A stretch of DNA of 33,815 nt from an uncultured Methanomicrobiales archaeon (GCA_937892275.1 CALAVG010000255.1:1-33815), one strand, 5' to 3'. Shown: positions 23,730-31,725, counted from the stretch's first letter. Numbers and translations are program-made. The notes: generated by a model not told the origin, from the letters alone.

Positions 23730-24502
23730 TGTGTCCAACCTCCGATAGCGTCGATGGCTGCCTTGGTGTAGACAGTGAGCCTTCCTGCGTCTCCTCCGGG
23801 TGCGAGGATGCTCGTGTTGAGTGTCTTGACCTCCTCAACTGTCACTCCGGGGATGTTCGCTGCACTCTTGAAGATGGCCGAGTTCCTCTCCTCGTCTGCG
23901 ACGACGATGAGCACGGATACGGGGGTGCGGTACTTTCTGTTCCTCATTGTTCCCCTTCCTGCACGGATCTTGCGTCCATCCTTTGCACGGTCAAGGTCGT
24001 AGCCGATTCCGATCTTCTCGAAGAGCTCGATGACTGCGGATGTCTCCTTCACGTCGTTGAGTGAGTCCTCGATGACGATGGGGAACGAGACCGAGTCGTC
24101 GAACTGGTGGCCGCGTGCCTTGACGCAGTCCGCACAGCCTGTTGCTGCGAGAGCGGATGCGCGTGCGATCTTGGCTTCTTTCTTGTTGACCTTCTGTGCC
24201 CAGTTCCTCTCAGGTACTGGCGGGTGTGCCCTCCTTCCTGAGACGTTGTTAGGTGACTCTCCGGCCTTTCCGAGTCCGTGGATCCTCTGGTTACGTGCGG
24301 ATCCGGTACCCTTTCCGCGGAAACTGACCGCGTGCCTCATTCCAGACCTTGCTCCGGGTCCGTAGGGCTGCCTACCGTTCGCGGCTGCTGCCAGGACTGC
24401 CTTCTTGATGATGTCGGGCCTGTAGGGGGTTGCGAATGCCTCGGGGACCTCAACGGTTCCGGCGACTCCGCCGTTAACTCCATAAACATTTGTCGTAGCC
24501 AT
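23726..24502 (-). CDS. rpl4: Ribosomal protein uL4
   Basis: 258 residues, archaeal/eukaryotic type. 'RPDIIKKAVLAAAANGRQPY' and the tunnel loop 'GSARNQRIHGLGKAGESPNN' with 'GRRAHPPVPERNW' are present; 'ILVVADEE'-like and C-terminal segments follow. In bacteria L4 autoregulates this operon; here that is unknown, but see the leader at 25506-25677. It starts 4 bases after the L3 stop. Confidence 0.96.
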   Translation of the reverse strand: MATTNVYGVNGGVAGTVEVPEAFATPYRPDIIKKAVLAAAANGRQPYGPGARSGMRHAVSFRGKGTGSARNQRIHGLGKAGESPNNVSGRRAHPPVPERNWAQKVNKKEAKIARASALAATGCADCVKARGHQFDDSVSFPIVIEDSLNDVKETSAVIELFEKIGIGYDLDRAKDGRKIRAGRGTMRNRKYRTPVSVLIVVADEERNSAIFKSAANIPGVTVEEVKTLNTSILAPGGDAGRLTVYTKAAIDAIGGWTQ

Positions 24503-24506
24503 TCAC

Positions 24507-25505
24507 TCATGCCCCCTGTTTCGATTCAACGGAGACGTATGTCACATCGACTGCCTCCATGTCGGCCTTCTTGGGAAGCCTGGTTGCATCTCTGAATCTG
24601 ATGAGCCTCTTGGTGGGTCCGGGAACGGAGCCGTAGACGAGGACGTAGTTGTTCCTGACCTCTCCGTAGTTGAGGAATCCTCCCTTGGGGGTTACCTCTG
24701 CACCGTCGGTACCGACCTTGACGACTTTCTTGTTGAACTCGGTCCTCTGGTGGTATCCCATCTGTCCGGATCCGGGAACTGTCGATCTGACGTATCCGGG
24801 TCTCTTAGGACCGAGGTTACCGATTCCGCGGCGGTGCTTGCTGTTCCTGTGCGACAGGAGCTTGACTCCCCACCTCTTGGTGACTCCCTGGAATCCCTTT
24901 CCCTTGGTCACTGCGATGACATCGACCAGTGATCCCTCGGGGGTGAAGTCCGTGAAGTTGACCTCGGTACCGAGTATCTGCTTTGCGTATGCTACCCTCT
25001 CGTCGATAGTTCCTCCTCCGATCCTGAGCTCCATGAGGTCGGGTACCTTCTTGGGTACTCCAGAAACGTTCTTCGGCTGGGTGTAGGCGAGTACACGGAC
25101 ATCCTCGATGTCCAGACCGTCATACCTGGCGAATGTTGCTTCCTCGTGGTTCTTGGGTACGTTGAGGCGCCTGTCGAGGAGCGGGTCGAGGTCCTTTGCC
25201 CAGACCTCTCCTGCTGTCTTCAGACCGACGACGCTGCTCTCGTAGAACCTGACTGCCGCGATCTTCATCGAGGGGACCTCGACGACGGTCACGGGAACCT
25301 GGACCTCCATTCCGGAGGTCGTGCTCTTCGCGCTCTTGTCAACGATGAACGCGTGTGTCATTCCTGCCTTGTATCCGGCGAATCCCTGGATTTTGGGGGA
25401 TCCACTAATCTCGGGCCAAGAGTCAAGCCTCGGTGTCTGAGACTGCGCTCTCTTCCTAGGGCCGAATGCCCTAGATCCTTTCTGTGGACGTCTTCTTTGT
25501 GGCAT
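24507..25505 (-). CDS. rpl3: Ribosomal protein uL3
   Basis: 332 residues; first gene of the superoperon. 'PQRRRPQKGSRAFGPRKRAQ' is the archaeal N-terminus, and 'AVTKGKGFQGVTKRWGVKLL' with 'HRRGIGNLGPKRPGYVRSTV' form the extension reaching the peptidyl-transferase centre. It is preceded by an unusually long structured leader. Confidence 0.97.
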   Translation of the reverse strand: MPQRRRPQKGSRAFGPRKRAQSQTPRLDSWPEISGSPKIQGFAGYKAGMTHAFIVDKSAKSTTSGMEVQVPVTVVEVPSMKIAAVRFYESSVVGLKTAGEVWAKDLDPLLDRRLNVPKNHEEATFARYDGLDIEDVRVLAYTQPKNVSGVPKKVPDLMELRIGGGTIDERVAYAKQILGTEVNFTDFTPEGSLVDVIAVTKGKGFQGVTKRWGVKLLSHRNSKHRRGIGNLGPKRPGYVRSTVPGSGQMGYHQRTEFNKKVVKVGTDGAEVTPKGGFLNYGEVRNNYVLVYGSVPGPTKRLIRFRDATRLPKKADMEAVDVTYVSVESKQGA

Positions 25506-25677
25506 ATTTTACACATACCTGCGAGGGTCTCTTCGCTAACCTCGCGATTTATCAGACGAACGTCTTAATGCTCCGACCGTGACGCCATATTCGCTTCCAA
25601 AAGCATTTGCATGTGAAGCAGACGTGGGTTGCAATCGCATTGCCCGGTGCGTCTGGTCGGACACTATTATGTCCAAT
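25506..25677 (-). promoter_or_regulatory. Long structured 5' leader of the ribosomal superoperon
   Basis: The TATA box at 25699-25709 predicts a start near 25677, leaving about 170 bases before ATG 25505. Contiguous helices are seen: TCCGACC/GGTCGGA (25655-25661 with 25572-25578) encloses AGACG/CGTCT (25620-25624/25650-25654) and GCTTC/GAAGC (25593-25597/25615-25619), with no gap between consecutive arms on one side. Inside are GCAAT/ATTGC and a CAT/ATG pair with a GCAA loop. Two more hairpins follow nearer L3: AGACGTTCGTCT and GCGAGG/CCTCGC. A 5' hairpin GGACA/TGTCC overlaps the first helix. It may be an autoregulatory leader or an independent small RNA; I found no tRNA or 5S rRNA in it. Confidence 0.5.
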
Positions 25678-25698
25678 CCAAGTTGTCGTATAGATAGG

Positions 25699-25709
25699 TT
25701 ATATATAAA
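25699..25709 (-). promoter_or_regulatory. TATA box of the ribosomal superoperon
   Basis: TTTATATATAA on the minus strand is the best TATA match between 25506 and 25758. A second AT-rich segment near 25727-25735 is a weaker alternative. Confidence 0.55.
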
Positions 25710-25758
25710 GATGCCCACGCGCTTCTTATTATAAGAGACACGAGGGCGTGAGAAGAAA

Positions 25759-26088
25759 TCATAGGGTGCCTTCCTTGGCCTTCTTCTGCGCCCTCTTCAT
25801 GCGGGCCTTGGCATCGAAACCGGTGGCCTTCTCGGCGAAGACGTTGAGCTTCCTCTTGCTGTCGAGGATTTCGTCGTCCGAGCGCTTCTCCGCGTCGGGG
25901 ACGTTCTTCGTGGTGATGTCCATCTTGTCCTTGCCCAGGACTGTGACCTCGATGGTCTCCATGACACCGTACGATGAGACGAGCTTGTCACCGTCCTTCT
26001 TGACGTTGCCGAATATGCTCTCCATCAACTGTGCCAGCGCGTCGCCTTCTATGTTCTTGAACCATCCTTTCTTGATGTCGTAATCCAT
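25759..26088 (-). CDS. Small conserved protein, DUF5611-like
   Basis: 109 residues from ATG 26088; GTG 26097, overlapping the upstream stop, would add three. 'DYDIKKGWFKNIEGDALAQL' opens the protein, an alternating beta/alpha core follows ('ETIEVTVLGKDKMDITTKNV'), and a basic helix ends it. This resembles the small euryarchaeal DUF5611 proteins, from memory of the N-terminal pattern only. It is translationally coupled to RaSEA, so a tRNA-related role is possible but unproven. Confidence 0.72.
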   Translation of the reverse strand: MDYDIKKGWFKNIEGDALAQLMESIFGNVKKDGDKLVSSYGVMETIEVTVLGKDKMDITTKNVPDAEKRSDDEILDSKRKLNVFAEKATGFDAKARMKRAQKKAKEGTL

Positions 26089-26093
26089 CCGTT

Positions 26094-27086
26094 TCACATC
26101 CTCAAAACTAACTCGTTTTCAAAGTCCCTCTCCAGGTCGGCAGGGGATCCAAGCATGGTCTCGGACCTCATGTACGCCTCCCATCTCGGGATGCATTTAC
26201 AGGTCACGTCAAGGTCCTTGACGTCCTGCGAATAACTGAATCTCTCCACGGCGTCGAGGACTTTCATGTCGCACTCGCCGCAGTTGTGCACTCCCCTCAT
26301 CGCCCCTCCTCCCGAGGGAGATGACATGAGACGCGAATGAACGGTACCGCTCAGCTGTCTGAACACCTCTATGAGGGACCATATCCAAGGCGATCTGAAC
26401 TCCCCTCTCTTCCAGAGACGCTCCACGTATGTGGCCCTCTGCACGTTCAGGGGATTGATCGATATCTCGTCTGAGAACGGGTCCGCGAACCTTGCGGAAT
26501 TGACCGCGTCCTCTATGGCCATCCTCTCGGTCATGAACGGAGGCTTTAGCAGAAGATATGTCCTGACCATCAGACCGTTGGCCTTCAGTAGCTCCCCAGC
26601 CCTCTTGATGTCCGCAGGGGTGAATCCCTTGTGCACGGATGTCTCCAGCACCTTGGGGTCCGAACTCTCGAGACCCAGCGCGACCGTCACGTTCTTCGGG
26701 AGGATCTTCACGACCTCCGGTGTGATGAACTCGGGACGGCTCTCGAAAAGCAGTCTCTTGCAGTCCTTGAAGGCATCGAATATCCTCTCCCTTACGGAAG
26801 GCGGGACCTCGTTGTTGTCCAGGAAACTTCCAGACGTGTACATCTTTACGAAGGGTTCGCCTTTGTACTTGGAGAGTGCCTGATCCAACTGTTTCAAGAG
26901 ATCGTCCTCGGTCACGTTGAGAAGAGAAGCCTCCCTGTAGCCGCACATTGTGCAGCCTCCGTGCTTCACCCAACAGCAACCGTTGGTGCGCATGATTATG
27001 ACCATGGCGCGTACCTTCTGTCCGTCCACCATGTCGTCCTCTTTCCAGCAGGCCTCAAGTTCCGACGGAGATCTCTTTTCCTTCAT
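26094..27086 (-). CDS. Archaeosine biosynthesis radical SAM protein RaSEA
   Basis: RaSEA works with ArcS to convert a lysine adduct on preQ0-modified tRNA position 15 to archaeosine. The 330-residue protein has the expected N-terminal cysteine cluster (C37-C38, C45, C48 in 'CCWVKHGGCTMCGY'). SAM-barrel segments follow: 'FVKMYTSGSFLDNNEVP', 'ESRPEFITPEVVKILP', 'VALGLESSDPKVLETSVHKG' and 'LKPPFMTERMAIEDA'. C-terminal cysteines (NCGECD) may be structural. A TATA-like GTTTAATTCC lies about 36 bases upstream. First gene of a two-gene unit. Confidence 0.87.
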   Translation of the reverse strand: MKEKRSPSELEACWKEDDMVDGQKVRAMVIIMRTNGCCWVKHGGCTMCGYREASLLNVTEDDLLKQLDQALSKYKGEPFVKMYTSGSFLDNNEVPPSVRERIFDAFKDCKRLLFESRPEFITPEVVKILPKNVTVALGLESSDPKVLETSVHKGFTPADIKRAGELLKANGLMVRTYLLLKPPFMTERMAIEDAVNSARFADPFSDEISINPLNVQRATYVERLWKRGEFRSPWIWSLIEVFRQLSGTVHSRLMSSPSGGGAMRGVHNCGECDMKVLDAVERFSYSQDVKDLDVTCKCIPRWEAYMRSETMLGSPADLERDFENELVLRM

Positions 27087-27164
27087 CTGGGTACCTTAAG
27101 GTGAGTATGGATGGTTGGAATTAAACGTTTGCCGTGGAATAACGATTCCCGAATTTGTTGCACT

Positions 27165-27437
27165 TCACTTCTTCCTATTCATGCTCCCTACCGGTCTTCC
27201 GCGTTTCTTCGGGACCTTCTCGGGGGCCTGAAGCAACCCTAGTTCCACGAAGATCTGTTCCTCCTTATCAGTGATCTGTCTGGGAAGCCATTCGCCACCA
27301 ACTTCGTGACGTATCATGATGCCCTTCCTAAGCAGTTTCATATTCGCCTTGAAAGACCTCTTCTGAAGGCGTTCTACCCTGTAGAACGCTTTCCTGAGTC
27401 TGCACATCATGATGACCGAGATGAAATTCACGAACTG
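27165..27437 (-). pseudogene. Transposase C-terminal remnant (IS4/IS1634-like)
   Basis: The minus-strand frame from about 27437 to the TGA at 27165 reads 'FVNFISVIMMCRLRKAF' and ends 'VPKKRGRPVGSMNRKK'. This is the pattern of the last 90 or so residues of DDE transposases of the IS4/IS1634 type, including their basic KKRGRP tail. The catalytic domain is missing: further upstream the frame only mirrors the surface-protein fragment on the other strand. It is therefore a decayed insertion. I found no terminal inverted repeats. Confidence 0.6.
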
Positions 27438-27781
27438 TCCGCTTAGAACACAGCAATGCTCGGAACATCCGTGCGTACTGCATCGACACCGGAGAATACA
27501 TGGATGTCTCATACTCCGGAGGAACCGCCAGGTTCTCGACCACGCACTTCTCCACCTGGGCGATTGTGTACGACGTACCACAACCTACGGGCGACGATGA
27601 TGACAGCGACTGGTATATCGAATACCTAAGGGAACTGAAGAGGCAGAGAGAGACTCAGAGGAAGGCCCTCGAGGGAGCACAAACAGAGAAGGAATCTGAG
27701 GAACAGGCGACCGTTCTGGCAGCGGCCGCTGTCGCAGGTGTCCTGTTGGCCATCGTGATCGCTCTCCGCAAGAAGATCTGA
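27437..27781 (+). pseudogene. 3' remnant of a membrane-anchored surface protein gene
   Basis: The frame is open from 27425 and becomes protein-like near 27437. It ends in 'GGTARFSTTHFSTWAIVYD', a motif that closes large extracellular repeat proteins of methanogens, then a charged linker (DDDDSDWYIEYLRELKRQRE) and a C-terminal membrane anchor 'VLAAAAVAGVLLAIVIALRKKI'. The first methionine is at 27500, but there is no signal peptide or promoter, so this is the tail of a gene whose 5' part was lost at the junction with the transposase remnant. Confidence 0.62.
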
Positions 27782-27815
27782 TGACCTAAACGAATCAAAA
27801 TGAAACCGTTTCACC

Positions 27816-27848
27816 CTATTGCCCCGGAGTCGAGCACTGGGGCGATAG
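27816..27848. terminator. Hairpin between converging genes
   Basis: CTATTGCCCC (27816-27825) pairs with GGGGCGATAG (27839-27848) over 10 bases with one G-T pair, around a 13-base loop. It lies between the surface-protein remnant (ends 27781) and the hydrolase gene (ends 27862), and may serve both strands. Confidence 0.5.
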
Positions 27849-27861
27849 ATATTCTATGAGA

Positions 27862-28422
27862 TCATTGATGTTCGGGGAACTCCACCTGCGGCTGCTCCCC
27901 GTCGAGGAACCTCTTCGTCACAGCCAGATCGACGGTGTTGCACAGCACCTCCGCCGCATGGTTCCCTTCGGGATAGTAAGAGATCAGTGCGTCCTTACCC
28001 ATGTACGGGAAGAATCCTCTCTCGAGGGATCCGTAGAACGTGGTCACGACACAGAACTCCGTGAGCATCCCTGTGTAGACTGCACAGTCGATCTCCAGAC
28101 CGTCCAGTGTGGATTCGAGGTCGGTATCCTTGAAGCAGCTCATGTTCTTCTTGTGGATCACGATGTCCGATTCCGCGGTCTCGATACCGGGAAGCCATTC
28201 GTCGCTGTCCTCCTTGTCGTATCCGGTATGGGATGCACCGTCGAAGTGGATGAACACCACCGGGCGTCCGTGTTCGCGGAACAGCCTTGCGAATGCGTTG
28301 ATCCCTTCCACCGCCTTGGTCATGCGCTCCACCCAATCCGGCTGCTGTGTGAGCGAGAACTTCCTCTGGGCATCGATCACGACGAGAGCGATGTTGTTGC
28401 CCCATATCCTTTCGTTGAGCAT
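27862..28422 (-). CDS. Isochorismatase-family cysteine hydrolase
   Basis: 186 residues. The catalytic triad of the family is visible: D17 ('VVIDAQ'), K91 or K92 ('VIHKKN') and C124 ('TGMLTEFCVVTT'). The family includes nicotinamidases, isochorismatases and other amidohydrolases. The nicotinamidase metal-binding pattern is not evident, so the substrate is open. A TATA-like GATATTAACC at about 28443-28452 suggests a leaderless message from ATG 28422. It stands alone, divergent from the flavoprotein gene. Confidence 0.85.
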   Translation of the reverse strand: MLNERIWGNNIALVVIDAQRKFSLTQQPDWVERMTKAVEGINAFARLFREHGRPVVFIHFDGASHTGYDKEDSDEWLPGIETAESDIVIHKKNMSCFKDTDLESTLDGLEIDCAVYTGMLTEFCVVTTFYGSLERGFFPYMGKDALISYYPEGNHAAEVLCNTVDLAVTKRFLDGEQPQVEFPEHQ

Positions 28423-28478
28423 ATTGGATGAATCGGGTCACAGGTTAATATCATTGACCTCGGGACGGACACATTTTC

Positions 28479-28490
28479 CCTTTTATACCA
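28479..28490 (+). promoter_or_regulatory. TATA box of the flavoprotein-CDIN1 operon
   Basis: CTTTTATACC precedes the predicted start near 28511, and GGAGA at 28510-28514 serves ATG 28523. Confidence 0.5.
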
Positions 28491-28522
28491 TATCAATCAT
28501 TACTAAATCGGAGAAAGCCAAA

Positions 28523-29875
28523 ATGGCCAAGAAAATCATCGTTATCGGTTCGGGAGCAGCAGGAATGACCGCCGCTTCCACCGCCAGGGCGAAGGACCCT
28601 GAGTGCGAGATCACCGTCTTCACAGAGGATGAGGATGTCGCATACTCCCCTTGCGCTATCCCGTGGGGTATCGAGGGGAAGAGCGAATGGACCGACATCG
28701 TCATGCACACACCCGACTTCTACGAGAAGGAGCGCGGGATAAAAGTGTACACCAAGACGACAGTCGAATCCGTGGATGATGCTGCCAAGACCGTCACAGC
28801 CGGCGGAAAAGCATACGCATACGACTCACTCATAATTGCGACCGGCGGAAAGGTATTCGTTCCTCCGATCGAGGGAACGAACCTCAAGAACGTCTTCATC
28901 GTCAGGACCGTAAGGGACGGTAAGGACATCAAGGAAGCACTGAAGAACGCCAAGAACGTCGTCATCGGCGGTGCAGGGGTCATCGGACTCGAACTCGCCG
29001 TGTCGTTCAAGAACATGGGCAAGGATGTCACAGTCATCGAGATGATGAACCAGGTCATCCCCCGTATCGCCGACAAGGACATGGCGGACAACATCCAGAA
29101 GCACCTGGAGGACATGGGCATCAAGTTCATTATGAAGGCGCCCATCCAATCCGTTAAGGGAACGGATAAAGTAGAATCAGTCACAGCGGACGGTAAGGAC
29201 TGCCCATGCGACGTCATGATCTTCGCTACAGGTGTCCGCGCCAACCTGGACATCCCCAAGGCATTGGGATTCGACATCGGTCAGCTCAACGCCGTCATAG
29301 CAGCACCCACGCTGCAGCCCTACAGGAGGGGCAGGCTCGTCCCCGACATCTACGTCGCAGGCGACCTGGTGCAGTGCGAATCCGCCATCATGAACGGGGC
29401 CACCATGAGCCAGCTGGGATCCACTGCTGTCAAGCAGGGTACAGTTGCTGGTAACAATGCAGTCAGCAAGGACAAGAAGCTGTTCGGACCCGTCGCAAGC
29501 CCGTGGGTCAGCATGATCGGCGACAAGCAAATAGCAGGTACGGGACTCTCAGAGGGACTCGCATCCTGGTACGGGATCGATGTCGCCGAGGGTAAGGCCG
29601 AAGGACTCACACGCGCCAGGTACTATCCCGGCGGAAAGGAACTCATAGTCAAGGTCCTCGCGGACAGGGCATCACACAGGATCATCGGAGCACAGATAAT
29701 CGCAGGAGAGGAGGCGACCGGACGTATCGATTGGCTCACATCCGCTGCGATCAACGGCGTGACCGCCGAGGACTTCCTCGTACGGTCCGAGAACGCCTAC
29801 TGCCCTCCGACCTCTATGGTCAAGGATGTCGTGATCTCCGCAGTGGAGGACCTCTGCAGGAACCTCGCACAGTGA
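28523..29875 (+). CDS. FAD-dependent CoA-disulfide reductase / NADH oxidase family protein
   Basis: 450 residues. An N-terminal FAD-binding motif GSGAAG (9-14) is followed by the single redox cysteine in YSPCAIPW (C44), the hallmark of CoA-disulfide reductases and related NAD(P)H oxidases and polysulfide reductases. A second dinucleotide motif lies in 'VVIGGAGVIGLELAVSF' (about 146-162), 'VPDIYVAGDLVQCES' binds FAD, and a dimerisation domain occupies about 330-450. Probable role: thiol or sulfur redox balance and oxygen defence in an anaerobe; the exact substrate is not decidable. The CDIN1-like gene starts 4 bases later. Confidence 0.9.
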   Translation: MAKKIIVIGSGAAGMTAASTARAKDPECEITVFTEDEDVAYSPCAIPWGIEGKSEWTDIVMHTPDFYEKERGIKVYTKTTVESVDDAAKTVTAGGKAYAYDSLIIATGGKVFVPPIEGTNLKNVFIVRTVRDGKDIKEALKNAKNVVIGGAGVIGLELAVSFKNMGKDVTVIEMMNQVIPRIADKDMADNIQKHLEDMGIKFIMKAPIQSVKGTDKVESVTADGKDCPCDVMIFATGVRANLDIPKALGFDIGQLNAVIAAPTLQPYRRGRLVPDIYVAGDLVQCESAIMNGATMSQLGSTAVKQGTVAGNNAVSKDKKLFGPVASPWVSMIGDKQIAGTGLSEGLASWYGIDVAEGKAEGLTRARYYPGGKELIVKVLADRASHRIIGAQIIAGEEATGRIDWLTSAAINGVTAEDFLVRSENAYCPPTSMVKDVVISAVEDLCRNLAQ

Positions 29876-29879
29876 TACC

Positions 29880-30653
29880 GTGGAATATGCAGAGTACAAG
29901 GAACTCTACAACAGCCTGAGGACACCCGAGGACCTGGAGAAGCACAGGGGACGCTACGACGACAGACTCCTGGACTCCCTGTACACACAGAAGACCAGCA
30001 GGGAAGTGAAGAAGAGGTTCTACATAGTCAAGCAGAACACCCCCCGCATGCTAAAGGAGTGGCGCAAGGGGAAGACCATAATGGACCTCTCCACGAAGTA
30101 CAAGTTCCCTCCGATCCTCACAGCGATGTTCATCTTCCAAGAGGACGGGACATCCAAGAAGGACTTCTGGGCATCCATCAACGACCCGGATTCCCTCGAG
30201 AGCCCCGAGGTGGCGGACGAGATACGCGACGCGATCAAGTACGATATCGTGTATTCCCCCGCGGCCAACGACAGGCAGAGGGAGAGAGGTATCTGGGGAG
30301 AGGATCTGGCACATCAGTGGCTGGACGGCCAGGGCATCACCTACCGCACGGAGAACGACCTGAGGGAGGGCGGGGAGGAGTTCACAAAGACCCCCGACTG
30401 CCTCCTGGACAGGCCAATGATGTACAAGGGTCACAAAATCTGCTGGGTCGAGAGCAAGGCCTCGTTCGGTGACAACACCGAGTTCAAGTACAACTCCAGG
30501 AAGCAGCTGATACCTTACACCAAGCTGTTCGGACCCGGTCTCGTCGTATATTGGGTAGGATGCCTCGACGATTTGGAGTGTCCTGAGGACGTCTATGTAT
30601 CGGACATCTCCGTCCTGGACGAGAAGCTCGAAGAGTGCCCCGAAGAGCTGTGA
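29880..30653 (+). CDS. CDIN1/C15orf41 (TPD-motif) family predicted nuclease
   Basis: 257 residues starting at GTG 29880, four bases after the flavoprotein stop, with no clear ribosome-binding site. Residues about 40-90 look like helix-turn-helix ('TIMDLSTKYKFPPILTAMFIF'). The C-terminal half is PD-(D/E)XK-like: 'RERGIWGEDLAHQWL' (about 134-148), TPDCLL with the family TPD motif (171-173), then 'ICWVESKASFG' (E191, K193). Human CDIN1 is mutated in congenital dyserythropoietic anaemia type I; archaeal homologues are uncharacterised. All catalytic-type residues look intact. Confidence 0.85.
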   Translation: MEYAEYKELYNSLRTPEDLEKHRGRYDDRLLDSLYTQKTSREVKKRFYIVKQNTPRMLKEWRKGKTIMDLSTKYKFPPILTAMFIFQEDGTSKKDFWASINDPDSLESPEVADEIRDAIKYDIVYSPAANDRQRERGIWGEDLAHQWLDGQGITYRTENDLREGGEEFTKTPDCLLDRPMMYKGHKICWVESKASFGDNTEFKYNSRKQLIPYTKLFGPGLVVYWVGCLDDLECPEDVYVSDISVLDEKLEECPEEL

Positions 30654-30660
30654 ATCATGA

Positions 30661-30681
30661 AGGGTGCCTATCAGGCGCCCT
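30661..30681 (+). terminator. Hairpin terminator after the CDIN1-like gene
   Basis: AGGGTGCC pairs with GGCGCCCT around a TATCA loop, followed by a pyrimidine-rich stretch ending in ATTT. Confidence 0.6.
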
Positions 30682-30730
30682 CCCTCATTTACCCACGATC
30701 GAACCGTATCGTTTGTTATAAGAATTGAAA

Positions 30731-30761
30731 ACGGGAGTGGCAGAAATCCTGCCAGCCCCGT
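30731..30761 (-). terminator. Hairpin terminator after mptA
   Basis: TGGCAG/CTGCCA with an outer ACGGG/CCCGT extension, 17 bases past the mptA stop. Read leftward, it ends before the other convergent terminator. Confidence 0.5.
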
Positions 30762-30777
30762 ATGGATATGAATGGTT

Positions 30778-31662
30778 TTACTGGTTCTCTGCACGGAGTT
30801 CGCCCAGGGTGGCCTCCCTCTCGGCGAACGCGTCATGCTTGTGGATTGATTCCTCGGAATCGCTGGTGACATCCACGTAGACCTCGTCGGGAAGGTCGAT
30901 GTACTTCTTGACGAAGTTGTCCAATACCACCCTGACGACATCCTCAACGAACTTGGTGTTGGAATGGGCGTTGATGATGACCTGTCCTTCGTCCGGCCTC
31001 TTGAGGAGCTCGAATGTGGGTGACGAGAATGACTTCTCCACCAGGTCGATGAGATCGTTGGCCTCCACATCTATGTTCACCGGCAAGTAGACCATCAGTG
31101 TGACGACATTCCTCTGGTTGTGGGTCATCACAGGCGTTTCGCTGTGGATGTCCAGCATCTCGGTGACGGTCTGCTGTCCGCAGGGACATGCTGTCATTCC
31201 GATGACCTCGACACCGATCATCTTGGTGATCTCACCGTCGCGGACTATGTGTCCTCCGGACAGGATCGTGTATGCCTCCAATGTGTCCTTTCCGAGAGGG
31301 GTCTTGGACTCGCGGAAGTACTCAGCCTCGATGTGGACCTCTGCCTCTTGGGCGTACTCGTGGTGGATCATGAGCCTCTTCAGGATATCGACTGCGACGT
31401 TCTCGACGGCAACGATGGGGTTCTTGAGGGATTCCGATACGATCTCGTTCAGGACCTCTACGTTCCTGGACATGTGGGATCCCTTCTGATCCTTGGGAAG
31501 GTCGACATAGATATCGAAGATACAGTTCAGATTATTGACCACCTTTCCGGAAGGTCCCTCCCTCTGTACAATTATTGGCTTGCGCACGCCTTTGACTCCC
31601 ACACGGGTGAGCTTGTACTCGGCGTCGCCCTTGCCGTACTGAAGGTCACATTTGAGTGTCAT
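30778..31662 (-). CDS. mptA: GTP cyclohydrolase MptA (methanopterin pathway)
   Basis: An iron-dependent GTP cyclohydrolase (FolE2/COG1469 family) that opens tetrahydromethanopterin synthesis in methanogens. The 294 residues include 'MIHHEYAQEAEVHIEAEY' (metal-binding histidines), 'GMTACPCGQQTV' and 'HNQRNVVTL', all typical. ATG 31662 lies about 27 bases from a TTTTAAAG box, so the message is probably leaderless. Its presence supports a methanogen. The gene stands alone and is divergent from rnhB. Confidence 0.93.
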   Translation of the reverse strand: MTLKCDLQYGKGDAEYKLTRVGVKGVRKPIIVQREGPSGKVVNNLNCIFDIYVDLPKDQKGSHMSRNVEVLNEIVSESLKNPIVAVENVAVDILKRLMIHHEYAQEAEVHIEAEYFRESKTPLGKDTLEAYTILSGGHIVRDGEITKMIGVEVIGMTACPCGQQTVTEMLDIHSETPVMTHNQRNVVTLMVYLPVNIDVEANDLIDLVEKSFSSPTFELLKRPDEGQVIINAHSNTKFVEDVVRVVLDNFVKKYIDLPDEVYVDVTSDSEESIHKHDAFAEREATLGELRAENQ

Positions 31663-31684
31663 CAGGCGTTCTAATACCGAACTA

Positions 31685-31695
31685 CTTTAAAACAA
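31685..31695. promoter_or_regulatory. Shared TATA-like element between mptA and rnhB
   Basis: CTTTAAAAC is nearly symmetric and lies about 25-30 bases from the mptA start on one side and about 27 bases before a start site near 31717 for rnhB on the other. The intergenic space is only 63 bases. Confidence 0.4.
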
Positions 31696-31725
31696 TGTAT
31701 CCCTACAACCGTTGGTAGAAGAATC

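Noticed and set aside
25572..25661. tRNA gene suggested by a 7-base closing helix enclosing 90 bases
   Set aside because: The arm next to the 3' strand is not a 5+7+5 T-arm, and no anticodon or D-arm pattern fits on either strand.
27093..27102. Palindrome ACCTTAAGGT before the RaSEA gene as an operator
   Set aside because: A 10-base palindrome near a start site is weak evidence alone, and I saw no second copy.
30051..31070. 339-codon open frame on the minus strand
   Set aside because: It is antisense to the CDIN1-like gene and runs across two terminator hairpins into the 3' end of mptA in another frame.
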